From: Alphaproteobacteria bacterium
GTDB lineage: Bacteria > Pseudomonadota > Alphaproteobacteria > CASFRQ01 > SAAU01
DNA: 64,000 bases
Assembly: GCA_009929265.1 (NCBI GenBank)
Contig: SAAU01000006.1
Coordinates: forward strand, 19,207-83,206
Reading direction: 5' to 3'
The position numbers were made by a program, and so were the translations under genes. Shown piece after piece: positions 8,247 to 18,014 of the stretch (the stretch's first letter is position 1; every line of letters starts with the position of its first letter). The notes beneath the pieces are model-generated. The model searched no databases. It saw only the letters and a list, made by a program, of their open reading frames with translations, and was not told the DNA's origin.

Positions 8247-9557
8247 TTAAAGGTAAAGGTCAGAAGCATAGATAGGGAATTTTTCACATAAGTCTAATGC
8301 TTTTGTCTTTACAATGGTTTCAATAACAGTATTTTCTTCCCCAACTTCTTCCAACCCTTCTAACACATCGGCAATCATATGGGCCAGCATTTCAAATTCA
8401 TTTGTGCCAAACCCGCGTGTTGTCATGGCAGGGGATCCAATGCGTAAGCCCGATGTAATCGTTGGCTTTTGTTCATCAAAAGGAACCGCATTTTTGTTAC
8501 AGGTGATGTGTGCCCGATGAAGGGAGTTTGCTGCCATTTTTCCTGTCAAATGGTGGCTTCTTAAATCTAACAATAAAAGGTGGGAATCTGTTCCGTTTGA
8601 AACAAGGTCAATGCCTCGCTCTAAAAAGACTTTTTCCATCGCTTTTGCATTTTCAAGGATTTGTTTGGCATAGTTTTTAAAAGAAGGATCCAAGGCCTCT
8701 TTCAAAGCGACAGCTTTTGCTGCAATGACATGAATAAGCGGGCCCCCTTGAAGACCAGGGAAGATAGCAGAGTTTATTTTTTTGCCAAGATCTTCTCTGT
8801 TGGAAAGGATAATGCCCCCACGTGGACCTCTTAATGTTTTGTGGGTTGTCGTTGTGACGATGTCTGCAAATTCCAAAGGATTGGGGTAAACGCCCCCGGC
8901 AACAAGACCGGCAAAATGTGCCATATCAACCATAAGATACGCCCCGATTTCATCTGCAATTTCACGGAATTTCTTAAAGTCAATAATGCGGGCATATGCG
9001 GATCCCCCTGCAATAATCATTTTTGGATGATGTTTTTGGGCCAAATCCCTTACTTCATCATAATCAATCAGGCCAGTTTCTTTATCCACACCATAGGAAA
9101 GGGCGTTGAAATATTTTCCACTGATGGAAACCTTTGCCCCATGGGTGAGATGTCCGCCTGTATCAAGGCTCATCCCTAAAAAGGTATCTCCAGGCCTCAA
9201 AAGGGCAAGATAAACAGCTTCGTTAGCGCTTGACCCAGAATGGGGTTGAACGTTGACGTAGGCGGCGTTAAAAAGCGCTTTAGCCCTATCAATAGCTAGT
9301 TGTTCAACTTCATCTGCAAATTCACAGCCGTGATAATATCTTTTACCAGGATATCCTTCTGCATATTTGTTTGTGAAGATAGATCCCTGGGCATCTAATA
9401 CAGCTTTTGAAACAAGGTTTTCGGAGGCAATCAATTCAATATAAGATTGCTCTCTCAAAAGTTCTTTTTGAAGGGCAGAAAAAACCGCTTCATCTTTTTG
9501 AAGTCCCTTTTTAAAAAAATCTTTAGAGACATGATACGTTTGACAAGAACACGTCAT
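8247..9557 (-). CDS. glyA: Serine hydroxymethyltransferase
   Basis: 436 residues, PLP enzyme that converts serine and tetrahydrofolate to glycine and methylene-THF. Conserved segments: [43 protein letters not shown], the PLP-lysine motif [14 protein letters not shown], and PAMTTRGFG. The first ~25 residues are an extra N-terminal piece with three Cys (TCSCQTYH), unusual but in frame with a good AGGAG site 8 bp before the ATG. Confidence 0.97.
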   Translation of the reverse strand: MTCSCQTYHVSKDFFKKGLQKDEAVFSALQKELLREQSYIELIASENLVSKAVLDAQGSIFTNKYAEGYPGKRYYHGCEFADEVEQLAIDRAKALFNAAYVNVQPHSGSSANEAVYLALLRPGDTFLGMSLDTGGHLTHGAKVSISGKYFNALSYGVDKETGLIDYDEVRDLAQKHHPKMIIAGGSAYARIIDFKKFREIADEIGAYLMVDMAHFAGLVAGGVYPNPLEFADIVTTTTHKTLRGPRGGIILSNREDLGKKINSAIFPGLQGGPLIHVIAAKAVALKEALDPSFKNYAKQILENAKAMEKVFLERGIDLVSNGTDSHLLLLDLRSHHLTGKMAANSLHRAHITCNKNAVPFDEQKPTITSGLRIGSPAMTTRGFGTNEFEMLAHMIADVLEGLEEVGEENTVIETIVKTKALDLCEKFPIYASDLYL

Positions 9558-9605
9558 TGGGCTTTTCTCCTTCTTAAAAAGTGTGATAATTTTATAGGCT
9601 TAGGA

Positions 9606-10049
9606 CTAACACATTTTTGAAAGTTTTTCAACTCGTTTTGTGTGATGGCCCCCTAAAAATTCTGTTTCAAGGAAAAGCGTAAGGCATTCTTTTGCAACTT
9701 CGATTCCCGTTGTGCGTCCGCCCAAGATAAGGACGTTTGCGTCATTATGCTCTCTGGCCATTCTTGCGGTATAGGCGTCATGCACCAAAGCCCCCCGAAT
9801 GAAAGGATAGCGATTGACCGAAATGCTCATCCCGATTCCTGTGCCGCAAATAAGCAGACCTCTTAAGGCTTTTCCCTCTTTAATAAAATTTGCAAGCGCG
9901 CCTGCTTTATCAGGATAATCTGCTTTTTCCCCTTCATTTGAGCCCAAATCCGTGACCTCATATCCTGTTTCTTCTAAAAGAGAAATAAGCTCTTTTTTAA
10001 GCGCATACCCCCCGTGATCAGAGGCGACAACAATTCTTTTATCTTGCAT
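9606..10049 (-). CDS. rpiB: Ribose-5-phosphate isomerase B
   Basis: 147 residues of the RpiB/LacAB family, interconverting ribose-5-phosphate and ribulose-5-phosphate. Motifs: VVASDHGGYALKK, DYPDKAG, the catalytic-cysteine segment LLICGTGIGMSISVNR, and ARMAREHNDANVL. Lies upstream of glyA on the same strand (48 bp gap), divergent from ruvX by 52 bp. Confidence 0.95.
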   Translation of the reverse strand: MQDKRIVVASDHGGYALKKELISLLEETGYEVTDLGSNEGEKADYPDKAGALANFIKEGKALRGLLICGTGIGMSISVNRYPFIRGALVHDAYTARMAREHNDANVLILGGRTTGIEVAKECLTLFLETEFLGGHHTKRVEKLSKMC

Positions 10050-10101
10050 TTTTCTATAAATCCTTTACAACTATGAACTCTAAGTAAAGGGTAGTGAACT
10101 T

Positions 10102-10560
10102 ATGGATAAAATACAAGATATTTCTGCGATTGATTTTAAAAAAAGCCTTCCTTCAACAGGGGCTTTATTGGGGATAGATTATGGCGATGTTAGAATTGGA
10201 GTCGCCCTTTCAGACATTTCAAGAATGATTGCCTCTCCCTTTAAAACGCTTGCGCATGTGTCCGAATTTGCCCCTTTAATTCAAGAAAATAAAATCGTTG
10301 GCTTTGTGATTGGGTTGCCAAAACAAATGGATGGCACCGAAGGACAGCAAGCTCTTAAAACAAGGGCTTTTGCCAAAAAAATGGGGGAAGTTTATGGGTT
10401 GCCCGTTCTTTTTTGGGATGAGCGGTTTTCCTCCTCTTGTGCAGAGCAAATTTTTAACGCCACAGGGATTTCTCATAAAAAGCAAAAAAAAGTTATAGAT
10501 AAAACAGCAGCTTGTTATATTTTGCAAGGAGCTCTTGATTTAATGAAAAATTTTAGTTAA
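10102..10560 (+). CDS. ruvX: Holliday junction resolvase-like RuvX (YqgF)
   Basis: 152 residues with an RNase H-like fold. The first acidic residue is in LLGIDYGDVRIGVALSD, the second motif is VIGLPKQMDGTEG, and the third is FWDERFSS with the final KVIDKTAACYILQGALD helix. YqgF proteins act in 16S rRNA 5' end processing and/or junction resolution. Confidence 0.92.
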   Translation: MDKIQDISAIDFKKSLPSTGALLGIDYGDVRIGVALSDISRMIASPFKTLAHVSEFAPLIQENKIVGFVIGLPKQMDGTEGQQALKTRAFAKKMGEVYGLPVLFWDERFSSSCAEQIFNATGISHKKQKKVIDKTAACYILQGALDLMKNFS

Positions 10561-10597
10561 TTCTATAAGAAAATGAAGAATAAAAAAAAGAGGAAAT

Positions 10598-11521
10598 ATG
10601 CAAATTTTATTGATATGTGATAACTCGTCTAGCAAAAAACAAAGTGAGCTCATTCCTTTGATTGTCTCTCGATTAAGTGAAAAAGGGCATGATGTGCGCT
10701 TGTCTTTAAAGGAAAATGGAAAAGCTGTTTTTGAGGAAATGGAGGCACTTAAAAAAGTAAGCTTAGTTGCTGTTGCAGGGAATGATGAAACGTTAAACGA
10801 AGCGGTCAATGGGTTGATGATAAATAAGCAGAAAGACAAAATTTCTGTTGTTTTTATTCCGACAGGGGAAAATAACTTTTTGGCTCCTGAATTTGGGATA
10901 AACTCTTTGGAAGATGCTCTTTTTGCCATTGAAAAAAAGCAAGCCTGTCTTTTTAGCCCAACGAAACTTGTCTCGCCTTTCGAATCACATTATTTTTCTG
11001 ACTTCTTGTGCGTTGGATTGGCCGGCCTTATTCATTATGTTTCAACAAAAAAGTTGGATAAAAAGGGATTCTTTTTCTATCTTTTAAAGCGAATTTTTAA
11101 AAACCCGCCGTTCTTTGAAATCTCTGTGGATGGGATTTCTTATAATGCCGAAATGGTTGTGATTGAAACAGGGAAGAAAAGTATCCTTCCTCAAAGCTTA
11201 AAGCCCAAGGCAGAAAGTGAACGATTTACTCTTCCGTTAGAAGAACAAAAGCAAAAGCCGTTTTCTCTTTTTATCTATGAAAAGGAATCTTGGATGCAGA
11301 TGTATAAAAATCTGTTTAAGATTTGCTTTAAGCCCGACACGCCTTTAGAAAATACAGTTGAAATTAAGGGGAGCGTCGTGGAGATTAAAGAGCTTGTCTT
11401 TAAGGATGATAAAAAAACGTTTTCAATCGAAAGCGATGGGAAGAGGATTCCAACAAGCTCTTTAAAACTAATGCCAACAAAAGAGTCGATTAAAGTGCTC
11501 TGTTGCCTTCGAGAGGACTAA
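10598..11521 (+). CDS. Diverged diacylglycerol/sphingosine kinase-like protein
   Basis: 307 residues. The N-terminal half follows the lipid kinase catalytic domain: MQILLICDNSSSK, then GNDETLNEAVNGL where the family has GGDGTLNEVVNGL, then FIPTGENNFLAPEFGI where the family has LGTGNDFARALGI. The catalytic-site aspartate equivalent is kept but the glycine-rich nucleotide loops have lost several glycines. The C-terminal half is the expected beta-rich lid. It may phosphorylate a lipid headgroup or may have become inactive. GAGGAAAT site just before the ATG. Follows ruvX by 37 bp. Confidence 0.6.
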   Translation: MQILLICDNSSSKKQSELIPLIVSRLSEKGHDVRLSLKENGKAVFEEMEALKKVSLVAVAGNDETLNEAVNGLMINKQKDKISVVFIPTGENNFLAPEFGINSLEDALFAIEKKQACLFSPTKLVSPFESHYFSDFLCVGLAGLIHYVSTKKLDKKGFFFYLLKRIFKNPPFFEISVDGISYNAEMVVIETGKKSILPQSLKPKAESERFTLPLEEQKQKPFSLFIYEKESWMQMYKNLFKICFKPDTPLENTVEIKGSVVEIKELVFKDDKKTFSIESDGKRIPTSSLKLMPTKESIKVLCCLRED

Positions 11522-11555
11522 AATAAAAGAGCAAAAGACGACGCATTGCATAAAA

Positions 11556-11894
11556 TTAAGGTGCCCGTTTGTCTTTTGAATCGAAAATAACGATTTCCCC
11601 TTTTTCCGTCATATTCAAGTTTTTTTTATTGAGCTCTTCTAATAGATCTAAATCTAAATGTTCAGAAGAAAGTCGTTTATTGAGCGTTTCAATCTTTTGC
11701 TTTTTTTCCATCAAGATTTTTTCCAACTTTTCGCTATTATAAATGCTTCTTTTTAATGAAAAATAGGCAAAAAGTCCCCGCTTTCCTTCAATCGCGTGAT
11801 AAATAAAATAAATTGAAATTAAAAGCTCGATAACAGGGAATAGAATGGAATGAACCCTTCTTTTAAAACGGAAAAATGAAAATTGAATAGGCAA
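11556..11894 (-). CDS. ftsB: FtsB/DivIC-like septum formation initiator
   Basis: 112 residues with a short basic cytoplasmic N-terminus, one transmembrane helix (ILFPVIELLISIYFIYHAI) and a coiled coil (LKRSIYNSEKLEKILMEKK...). It ends with the conserved DLDLLEELNKKNLNM...GEIVIF motif of alphaproteobacterial FtsB. FtsB bridges FtsL and FtsQ in the divisome. The start is a TTG codon: AAGGAG lies five bases upstream and no ATG is available. Confidence 0.75.
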   Translation of the reverse strand: MPIQFSFFRFKRRVHSILFPVIELLISIYFIYHAIEGKRGLFAYFSLKRSIYNSEKLEKILMEKKQKIETLNKRLSSEHLDLDLLEELNKKNLNMTEKGEIVIFDSKDKRAP

Positions 11895-11922
11895 AATAAC
11901 TCCTTAAAATTCAAAACAAAAG

Positions 11923-13692
11923 TTAAGATTCTTTTTTATCTTTTTCTTCTAAATAAGCAGATTTAAGCGTTTTAGAAAGGTTTAGAATTTTTGGTTTATT
12001 CATGGAGGAAAGCAGCGTATTGATTTCTTCCATCGTTTCTTCAACCACATTATCAATAGCCTGCGAAATAACTTCTTTTTCATTTGAGGAGGACGTTGAC
12101 TCTAAAATCGTGCTGCCCGACAGGGTGATTTTATCTTTGCCTTCTTTCTTGGAGGCGTAAAGAGCTTCATCGGCAAGCTTCATTGTTTTTTCCAAATCAT
12201 TCATGGAAGAAGAAAGGGAAATCCCAATACTGATCTTAACAGGAAGAGACGTGCCTTCTTTCGTTGTTAAATCTAGTAAAGAAACAGCCTCTTGCAGACG
12301 TTTGGCAATAAGAATAGCTTTTTTTGCATCTGTATTATGTAAAACAAGGGCAAATTCATCTCCCCCCACACGTCCCAAAATATCAGAGGAGCGGATAATT
12401 TTTTTCCAACAAATTCCAATGGATTTAAGAACCATATCTCCTGCCCCATGGCCATAGGTATCATTGATATTTTTAAAATCATCCACATCTATCATCAGGA
12501 AGGCAAAAGGGGTATGATAACGCCAAAATCTGGAAACTTCCTTTTCGGCTAAAGTCATAAATTGGCGTCGATTATAGCAAGTCGTTAAGGCGTCTTCGGT
12601 CGCTTGTTCAAAGAGAAGTTCCTCTTTTTGCTTTTGCTCTGTAATGTCTTGAAAAGCAATAAACAAAGAGATTTCATTTTCAAAATCAATAATTCTGGCA
12701 GACAGTTCAAGCGTTTTTGTGTTTTTGGATGATTTTTTAAGCTGAACTTCATAATGCCGCACAAAAGGGGTTTTATCTAATTTTTCTAAAATTTTACGGC
12801 GGATAGATTCATCTTGAAAGCAATCATAGAGACTGTAATTTCCTTTTAAATCAAACTTAAAAAAGTCGGCCGCTTCCTCCTCATTGATTAAAAGGATTTT
12901 ATTGTCCTTTAATCTTGAAATAAAGGTCGGAAAAGGGGCTGATTGTAAAATTAAGCGCAAACGAGATTTGTTTGAAAACGCATCATATTCCAAAAGCTCA
13001 AACTGTTGTTGAATGACCAAGGTTGAGGTGTAAAAGATACAAAATAAAAGGAAGGAATAAAGGGTCACTTCCAGTCCCCAGTTAAACTCTTGCCCCCAAG
13101 GAAGGACTTTGAAAAAATGCCAAAAAGAAAGCGTTAAAAAGCCAATAAACATCCATTTTAAGGAGCTGGTTTTATGCAGATAAGTTTCTTTGAAATAACA
13201 AAGCGCCAAAACCAAGGAAGAAAGGCAAAGGATTAAAGACGGCAGAACCATTTTAAGGGCGTTATGGGATCCGACAATCATAACATAGATAACAAAGAGG
13301 ATGGCCCCTGTGGAAATATAGGGCATCAATTTTTTGCTAACATAAGGAATTCGCGCAATTTGAAGCCCGGCCAAAATCATAAAAATGGCAGCAGAGGTTT
13401 GAAAGGCAATAAAAATCAAAGCCAAAAAGAAGGAAGGTAAACTTTCCCCAATAAAGAAATACCAAAAAAGGGCGACCGCATTCTTAATGGCCAGTAAAAA
13501 GAAGGCATAGGATAAGGTCATTGTGCCTTCTGCTGCCAAAGAAAAATGCCGCAGATATTTTAGGGAATAAATTAACAGTAAAGATCCAATAAGTTCTGGT
13601 GAAAAATAAGTGATAAGATCTAAAAAATTATCAAAACCTGGGAGAAACATTGAAACCCTCTTTATATATAAAATGAATGAGCTCTTTCTCAT
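11923..13692 (-). CDS. Membrane diguanylate cyclase with PAS domain
   Basis: 589 residues. Residues ~20-225 contain about eight hydrophobic helices (a membrane sensor). Residues ~240-355 are a PAS-like domain ending with a PAC motif (FIAFQDITEQKQKEEL). Residues ~360-520 are a GGDEF domain: TTCYNRRQFM, FAFLMIDVDDFKNINDTYGH, and the signature RVGGDEFALVLH. An RSSD motif sits exactly five residues before GGDEF, the allosteric I-site for product inhibition, so an active, feedback-controlled cyclic-di-GMP synthase is likely. A Ser-rich tail follows. The first Met or Met15 could be the start. Upstream, it diverges from dnaK. Confidence 0.9.
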   Translation of the reverse strand: MRKSSFILYIKRVSMFLPGFDNFLDLITYFSPELIGSLLLIYSLKYLRHFSLAAEGTMTLSYAFFLLAIKNAVALFWYFFIGESLPSFFLALIFIAFQTSAAIFMILAGLQIARIPYVSKKLMPYISTGAILFVIYVMIVGSHNALKMVLPSLILCLSSLVLALCYFKETYLHKTSSLKWMFIGFLTLSFWHFFKVLPWGQEFNWGLEVTLYSFLLFCIFYTSTLVIQQQFELLEYDAFSNKSRLRLILQSAPFPTFISRLKDNKILLINEEEAADFFKFDLKGNYSLYDCFQDESIRRKILEKLDKTPFVRHYEVQLKKSSKNTKTLELSARIIDFENEISLFIAFQDITEQKQKEELLFEQATEDALTTCYNRRQFMTLAEKEVSRFWRYHTPFAFLMIDVDDFKNINDTYGHGAGDMVLKSIGICWKKIIRSSDILGRVGGDEFALVLHNTDAKKAILIAKRLQEAVSLLDLTTKEGTSLPVKISIGISLSSSMNDLEKTMKLADEALYASKKEGKDKITLSGSTILESTSSSNEKEVISQAIDNVVEETMEEINTLLSSMNKPKILNLSKTLKSAYLEEKDKKES

Positions 13693-13750
13693 TTAATACT
13701 GTATTTTCCCCTTAAAAGAAAGCTTTTTTATAAAAAAAATCATAAAGACA

Positions 13751-13780
13751 CTTGAAAATAAAAGCGCTTCCTCTTATATA
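13751..13780 (+). promoter_or_regulatory. dnaK promoter with overlapping sigma70 and sigma32 features
   Basis: TTGAAA (13752-13757), 17 bp, TATATA (13775-13780) fits a housekeeping promoter. CTTGAAA (13751-13757), 12 bp, CCTCTTAT (13770-13777) fits a heat-shock sigma32 promoter. An AAGGAG ribosome site precedes the dnaK ATG. Confidence 0.55.
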
Positions 13781-13810
13781 ACTAGAAAGTTTACAAATAA
13801 GGAGACAAAA

Positions 13811-15727
13811 ATGAGTAAAGTTATTGGTATTGATCTTGGGACGACAAATTCTTGTATGGCCGTTATGGACGGAAAAGACATCAAGGTTTTGGAAAATGCA
13901 GAAGGCGCGCGGACAACCCCTTCCATGGTTGCGTTTTCACAAAATAAAGAGAAGTTGGTCGGAAGTCCTGCAAAGCGTCAAGCCGTCACAAATCCAGAAG
14001 GAACATTGTTTGCAATTAAACGTCTTATCGGGCGTAGATATTCTGATAAGGTTGTTAATCAAGACAAAACCCTTGTTCCTTATAAAATTGTGGAAGGGGA
14101 TAATAAAGACGCTTGGGTTGAAGTGCGTGGGGAAAAATATGCCCCATCTCAAGTTTCCGCCTATATTCTTCAAAAATTAAAAGAAGATGCCGAAGCTTAT
14201 CTCGGCGAACCTGTGACGCAAGCTGTTATTACGGTACCTGCTTACTTTGACGATTCTCAACGTCAAGCAACAAAAGATGCTGGAAAAATCGCAGGGTTGG
14301 AAGTGTTAAGAATTATCAACGAACCAACGGCTGCTGCATTGGCCTATGGCTTGGATAAAAAAGAAACAGGAACCATCGTTGTTTATGATTTAGGGGGCGG
14401 CACTTTTGATGTTTCTGTCTTGGAAATTGGCGATGGTGTTTTTGAAGTTAAATCCACAAATGGGGATACCTTCCTTGGTGGGGAAGATTTTGATGTTCGG
14501 ATTATTGATTATTTGGCCGAGGAATTCAAAAAAGACAACGGCATTGATTTAAGAAATGATAAACTTGCCCTTCAACGGTTAAAGGAAGCTGCTGAAAAGG
14601 CAAAAATCGAACTTTCAAGCACAATGCAAACAGACATTAACTTGCCTTTCATTACGGCTGATGCCACTGGGCCAAAACATTTGAATATGACTTTGACGCG
14701 GGCAAAATTGGAAAGCTTGGTTGCGGATCTATTGGAAAGAACAAAAACACCAATGGAAAAAGCTTTGAAAGACGCAGGGGTTTCTGCTAAAGAAATTGAC
14801 GAAGTTATCTTGGTGGGTGGAATGACTCGTATGCCAAAAGTTCAAGAGTTGGTTAAAGCCTACTTTGGAAAAGAACCTCATAAAGGGGTAAATCCTGATG
14901 AAGTTGTGGCCTCTGGGGCTGCTATTCAAGGGGGCGTGCTTAAAGGAGACGTTAAAGATGTTCTTCTTTTGGATGTGACCCCACTTTCTTTGGGAATTGA
15001 AACATTAGGTGGTGTCTTTACACGGTTAATTGATAGAAACACAACAATCCCTACAAGAAAGAGCCAAGTTTTCTCAACAGCAGAAGATGGACAAACGGCT
15101 GTGACAATTCGTGTTTTCCAAGGGGAGCGTGAAATGACGGCTGACAACAAACTTTTAGGTCAATTTGACTTGATTGGAATTCCATCAGCTCCTCGCGGAA
15201 TGCCTCAAATTGAAGTGACATTTGATATTGATGCCAACGGAATTGTAAATGTTTCTGCAAAGGATAAAGCCACAAATAAAGAGCAAACGATTCGAATCCA
15301 AGCCTCTGGGGGACTTTCTGATGCTGACATTGACTCAATGGTCAAAGAAGCTGAAAAACACCAAGACGAAGATAAGAAACGTAAAGAGCTTATTGAAGCT
15401 AAAAATAAAGCCGATAACCTTGTCTACACTTCTGAAAAGAACTTGAAAGACTTGGGCGATAAGGTGGCTCCTGCCGATAAGGAAGCTGTTGAAAAAGCCT
15501 CAGCAGAAGTTAAAGAAGCCTTAAAGACGGAAGATGTGGAGAAAATCAATGCGGCAACAGAAGCTTTGATGCAAGTTTCCATGAAGCTCGGAGAGGCCTT
15601 ATATAAAGCCCAAGCAGAACAACAGCCAAACCCTGAAGCTGGGGCAGAGCAAGCTTCTTCATCCGAAGAGAAAAAAGACGAAAAAGAAGATGTCGTCGAT
15701 GCCGATTTTGAAGAAGTTAAAAAGTAA
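13811..15727 (+). CDS. dnaK: Chaperone protein DnaK (Hsp70)
   Basis: 638 residues, full length. Nucleotide-binding domain with [16 protein letters not shown], the [17 protein letters not shown] phosphate loop and [13 protein letters not shown]. Linker [16 protein letters not shown], substrate-binding beta domain, helical lid and the acidic EEVKK-type tail ([11 protein letters not shown]). ATP-dependent folding chaperone that works with DnaJ, encoded 6 bp downstream, and GrpE. Confidence 0.99.
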   Translation: MSKVIGIDLGTTNSCMAVMDGKDIKVLENAEGARTTPSMVAFSQNKEKLVGSPAKRQAVTNPEGTLFAIKRLIGRRYSDKVVNQDKTLVPYKIVEGDNKDAWVEVRGEKYAPSQVSAYILQKLKEDAEAYLGEPVTQAVITVPAYFDDSQRQATKDAGKIAGLEVLRIINEPTAAALAYGLDKKETGTIVVYDLGGGTFDVSVLEIGDGVFEVKSTNGDTFLGGEDFDVRIIDYLAEEFKKDNGIDLRNDKLALQRLKEAAEKAKIELSSTMQTDINLPFITADATGPKHLNMTLTRAKLESLVADLLERTKTPMEKALKDAGVSAKEIDEVILVGGMTRMPKVQELVKAYFGKEPHKGVNPDEVVASGAAIQGGVLKGDVKDVLLLDVTPLSLGIETLGGVFTRLIDRNTTIPTRKSQVFSTAEDGQTAVTIRVFQGEREMTADNKLLGQFDLIGIPSAPRGMPQIEVTFDIDANGIVNVSAKDKATNKEQTIRIQASGGLSDADIDSMVKEAEKHQDEDKKRKELIEAKNKADNLVYTSEKNLKDLGDKVAPADKEAVEKASAEVKEALKTEDVEKINAATEALMQVSMKLGEALYKAQAEQQPNPEAGAEQASSSEEKKDEKEDVVDADFEEVKK

Positions 15728-15733
15728 TTCGTA

Positions 15734-16888
15734 ATGGAAAAAAAAGACTTTTACGAACAACTGAATGTCGATAGGGGGGCCTCGCTTGACGAAATCAAGC
15801 GAGCCTATCGCGTTTTAGCAAAGAAATATCATCCCGATATGAACCCTGGCGATAAAGAAGCGGAAATTCATTTTAGGGAGGTTTCTGAAGCCTACGAAAT
15901 CTTAAAAGATTCTGAAAAACGGGCTGCCTATGATCAATATGGTTTTCGCGCTTTTGAGCAAAATAGCAGTGGCTTTGGCTCAGGATTTGGGGGCTTTGGC
16001 GCTGGCGGATTTAATTCCAGCAGCTTTGCTGATTTGTTTGAAGAAATGTTCTCAGGCTTTGGCGGCGGGGCAAGTTCAAGAGGGTCCTCTCGTCCTAGTC
16101 GAGGCAGTGATATTCGTTATGATCTTGAAATCTCTTTATTAGAGGCTTTTCAAGGGGTCAAAAAAACAATCGAAATTACCGTTCAAGAAGTCTGTAAAAC
16201 CTGTAAAGGCAAGGGCGGCAAAAACGTCAAAACCTGTTCAACGTGTGGGGGCTCTGGCCGTGTTCGGTATCAACAGGGCTTTTTTATGGTTGAAAATGAA
16301 TGCCCAAAATGTCACGGAACAGGGAAAGAAATTAAAGATATTTGCCCAGATTGCCACGGAGCAGGTGTGATTTCCAGAACTAAAAAACTTGAAATTAACA
16401 TCCCAGCGGGGGTCGATACAGGCGTTCGTATGCGTTTAGAGGGGGAGGGTCATGCCGCAGCCTCCACAGGGAAAAAAGGCGACTTATACGTCTTTATTTC
16501 CGTTAAAGAACACAAAATTTTCAAAAGACAACGCGAAAATCTTTATTGTGAAAAGCCTATTTCTATGGCGCTTGCTTCAATGGGGGGTTCTTTCAAAATG
16601 GAAATGCTAGATGGTTCATTTCAGGAAGTTTCGGTCGCCGAAGGAACCTCTTTTGGGGATAAAGTTGTCTTAAAAGGATTAGGAATGCCTATTTTGCATA
16701 GCAAACAAAAGGGAAATTTGTATGTCATTTTGAAGGTTGAAACGCCTCAAAATTTAACAGATGAGCAAAAAGAGCTTTTGGAACGCTTTGCCGAAATTGA
16801 AGCGGAAAAACAAGAAAGCGTTTGGGAAAATATTAAACTTTTCTCAAAGAATTTTGCAAAGAAAGTCAATACAAAGCTAAAGAGCTGA
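15734..16888 (+). CDS. dnaJ: Chaperone protein DnaJ (Hsp40)
   Basis: 384 residues, class A J protein. J domain with the HPD motif in [10 protein letters not shown], Gly/Phe-rich linker (residues ~75-115), and four zinc-finger repeats [24 protein letters not shown] and CPDCHGAG. Two C-terminal substrate-binding beta domains follow. Stimulates DnaK ATPase. Follows dnaK with 6 bp between. The last 12 bp overlap the 3' end of the convergent membrane gene. Confidence 0.98.
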   Translation: MEKKDFYEQLNVDRGASLDEIKRAYRVLAKKYHPDMNPGDKEAEIHFREVSEAYEILKDSEKRAAYDQYGFRAFEQNSSGFGSGFGGFGAGGFNSSSFADLFEEMFSGFGGGASSRGSSRPSRGSDIRYDLEISLLEAFQGVKKTIEITVQEVCKTCKGKGGKNVKTCSTCGGSGRVRYQQGFFMVENECPKCHGTGKEIKDICPDCHGAGVISRTKKLEINIPAGVDTGVRMRLEGEGHAAASTGKKGDLYVFISVKEHKIFKRQRENLYCEKPISMALASMGGSFKMEMLDGSFQEVSVAEGTSFGDKVVLKGLGMPILHSKQKGNLYVILKVETPQNLTDEQKELLERFAEIEAEKQESVWENIKLFSKNFAKKVNTKLKS

Positions 16889-17269
16889 CGTGTCTGTATA
16901 CAAAAAGACCGCATAATATAAAAAGAGCACAACGAAAGCAAAGCTTACCAAGAAAAAGGGCAGGGCTTTGCTTTTTGCTTTTGGAAGGGCGTCCCGTCTT
17001 TTAAGATAGGAAAAGACATTCCAAACGTTGGCTTGAGAGGGCGAGGCCCAAAAGTCATTCAAATACAAAACTTTTGCATCTTTTCGGCAGGTTATCAGGC
17101 AAAAAAGATAAACAAGAACGGTGTAAAAAATAAATTCGCCGCTTTTTGAGAAGCGAAAAGCATCTTTGAAAAGCGTGCCTAAAATTCCCGCAATTAGGAT
17201 AGAAAATCCCACCCCAATAATCGGCGATAAAACAATCTTCCGCGTTGATAATATCGATACCTCTTTCAT
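16877..17269 (-). CDS. Hypothetical membrane protein
   Basis: 130 residues from the preferred ATG 17269, which has a GGGGGGAGAGGA site directly upstream; an upstream in-frame TTG or ATG would add 17 residues. Three hydrophobic helices are visible: [33 protein letters not shown] and [21 protein letters not shown] short cytoplasmic segment between them contains [22 protein letters not shown]. No family recognised. Convergent with dnaJ and overlapping it by 12 bp. Confidence 0.6.
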   Translation of the reverse strand: MKEVSILSTRKIVLSPIIGVGFSILIAGILGTLFKDAFRFSKSGEFIFYTVLVYLFCLITCRKDAKVLYLNDFWASPSQANVWNVFSYLKRRDALPKAKSKALPFFLVSFAFVVLFLYYAVFLYTDTSAL

Positions 17270-17392
17270 TCCTCTCCCCCCTTTTTTTTGTAATATACCC
17301 CTTCTTAAAAATAAATTCAAGACAACTCTTTTAACTTGTATTATTTATTTAATTACTTTACATTTGTTTGTAATTAAGTAAAGGATATCACG

Positions 17393-17785
17393 ATGAATAA
17401 AAATGAATATAGAGAAATACTTATAAATCTTCATTTAAAAAATCAAGAATTTGTTGATAAAGCAATATTTTCCATATCTTCAATGGCTATTCCAGTATTA
17501 ATAAGCTTGTTAGATAAATTAAAATCATCAATATTTGTTGAGTTTTTCTTTTGTGCAACATTGATTTCTTTTATTATTACTGTTGCGATGCATTTGCATG
17601 CGTGTAATCTTTCAAAAGAAGCTTGTAATTTATCTTTAAACGAAGAAAAAAGGGAAAAAGGAAATGAATTGTTTGATAAAGCTGAAAAAGAAGATAAAAT
17701 TAAATTTATAGTATTTTTAATATCTTTAATTTTATTTGTACTTACAATTGTGATTAATTTTTTTGTAGAGGAGAAATTGAAATGA
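17393..17785 (+). CDS. Small membrane protein, SLATT-like layout
   Basis: 130 residues, first gene of a very AT-rich accessory block. Hydrophobic helices at about residues 24-42 and 48-68, a charged amphipathic middle (SLNEEKREKGNELFDKAEKEDK), and a last helix at about 100-123. A helical pair plus charged middle plus helix recalls small SLATT-type effectors, but there is no sequence signature to prove it. Its stop overlaps the next start as ATGA, so the two are translationally coupled. Confidence 0.45.
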   Translation: MNKNEYREILINLHLKNQEFVDKAIFSISSMAIPVLISLLDKLKSSIFVEFFFCATLISFIITVAMHLHACNLSKEACNLSLNEEKREKGNELFDKAEKEDKIKFIVFLISLILFVLTIVINFFVEEKLK

Positions 17786-17958
17786 ATAATGAAAAAAAAC
17801 AAGTTGAAATGAGTTCAAAAAAAATAGAAAGATCTTTAAATTCTTCAGAACAAACAAGACTTGAAAATTCTTATAATCCTGCAAAAGAAATAAGGATTGA
17901 GAGTTCTTCAGATAAGCCGAAAGAAAACGCAAAATCTTCTACTAAAAAAGAGGATTAA
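17782..17958 (+). CDS. Tiny highly charged hydrophilic protein
   Basis: 58 residues starting MNNEKKQVEMSSKK and ending SSTKKED, rich in Lys, Glu, Ser and Asn, with no hydrophobic segment. The start overlaps the stop of the membrane protein gene (ATGA at 17782-17785) and the GAGG site sits inside that gene's end. Likely a soluble partner or modulator of the membrane protein. No family recognised. Confidence 0.5.
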   Translation: MNNEKKQVEMSSKKIERSLNSSEQTRLENSYNPAKEIRIESSSDKPKENAKSSTKKED

Positions 17959-18014
17959 ATAAACAGGATAGAAGTTAAAATTTTTTTAGGTATGTTTTTT
18001 AGTTAGAGAACCGT

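Noticed and set aside
9558..9605. Riboswitch upstream of glyA
   Set aside because: Only 48 bp between rpiB and glyA and no conserved aptamer-like structure seen.
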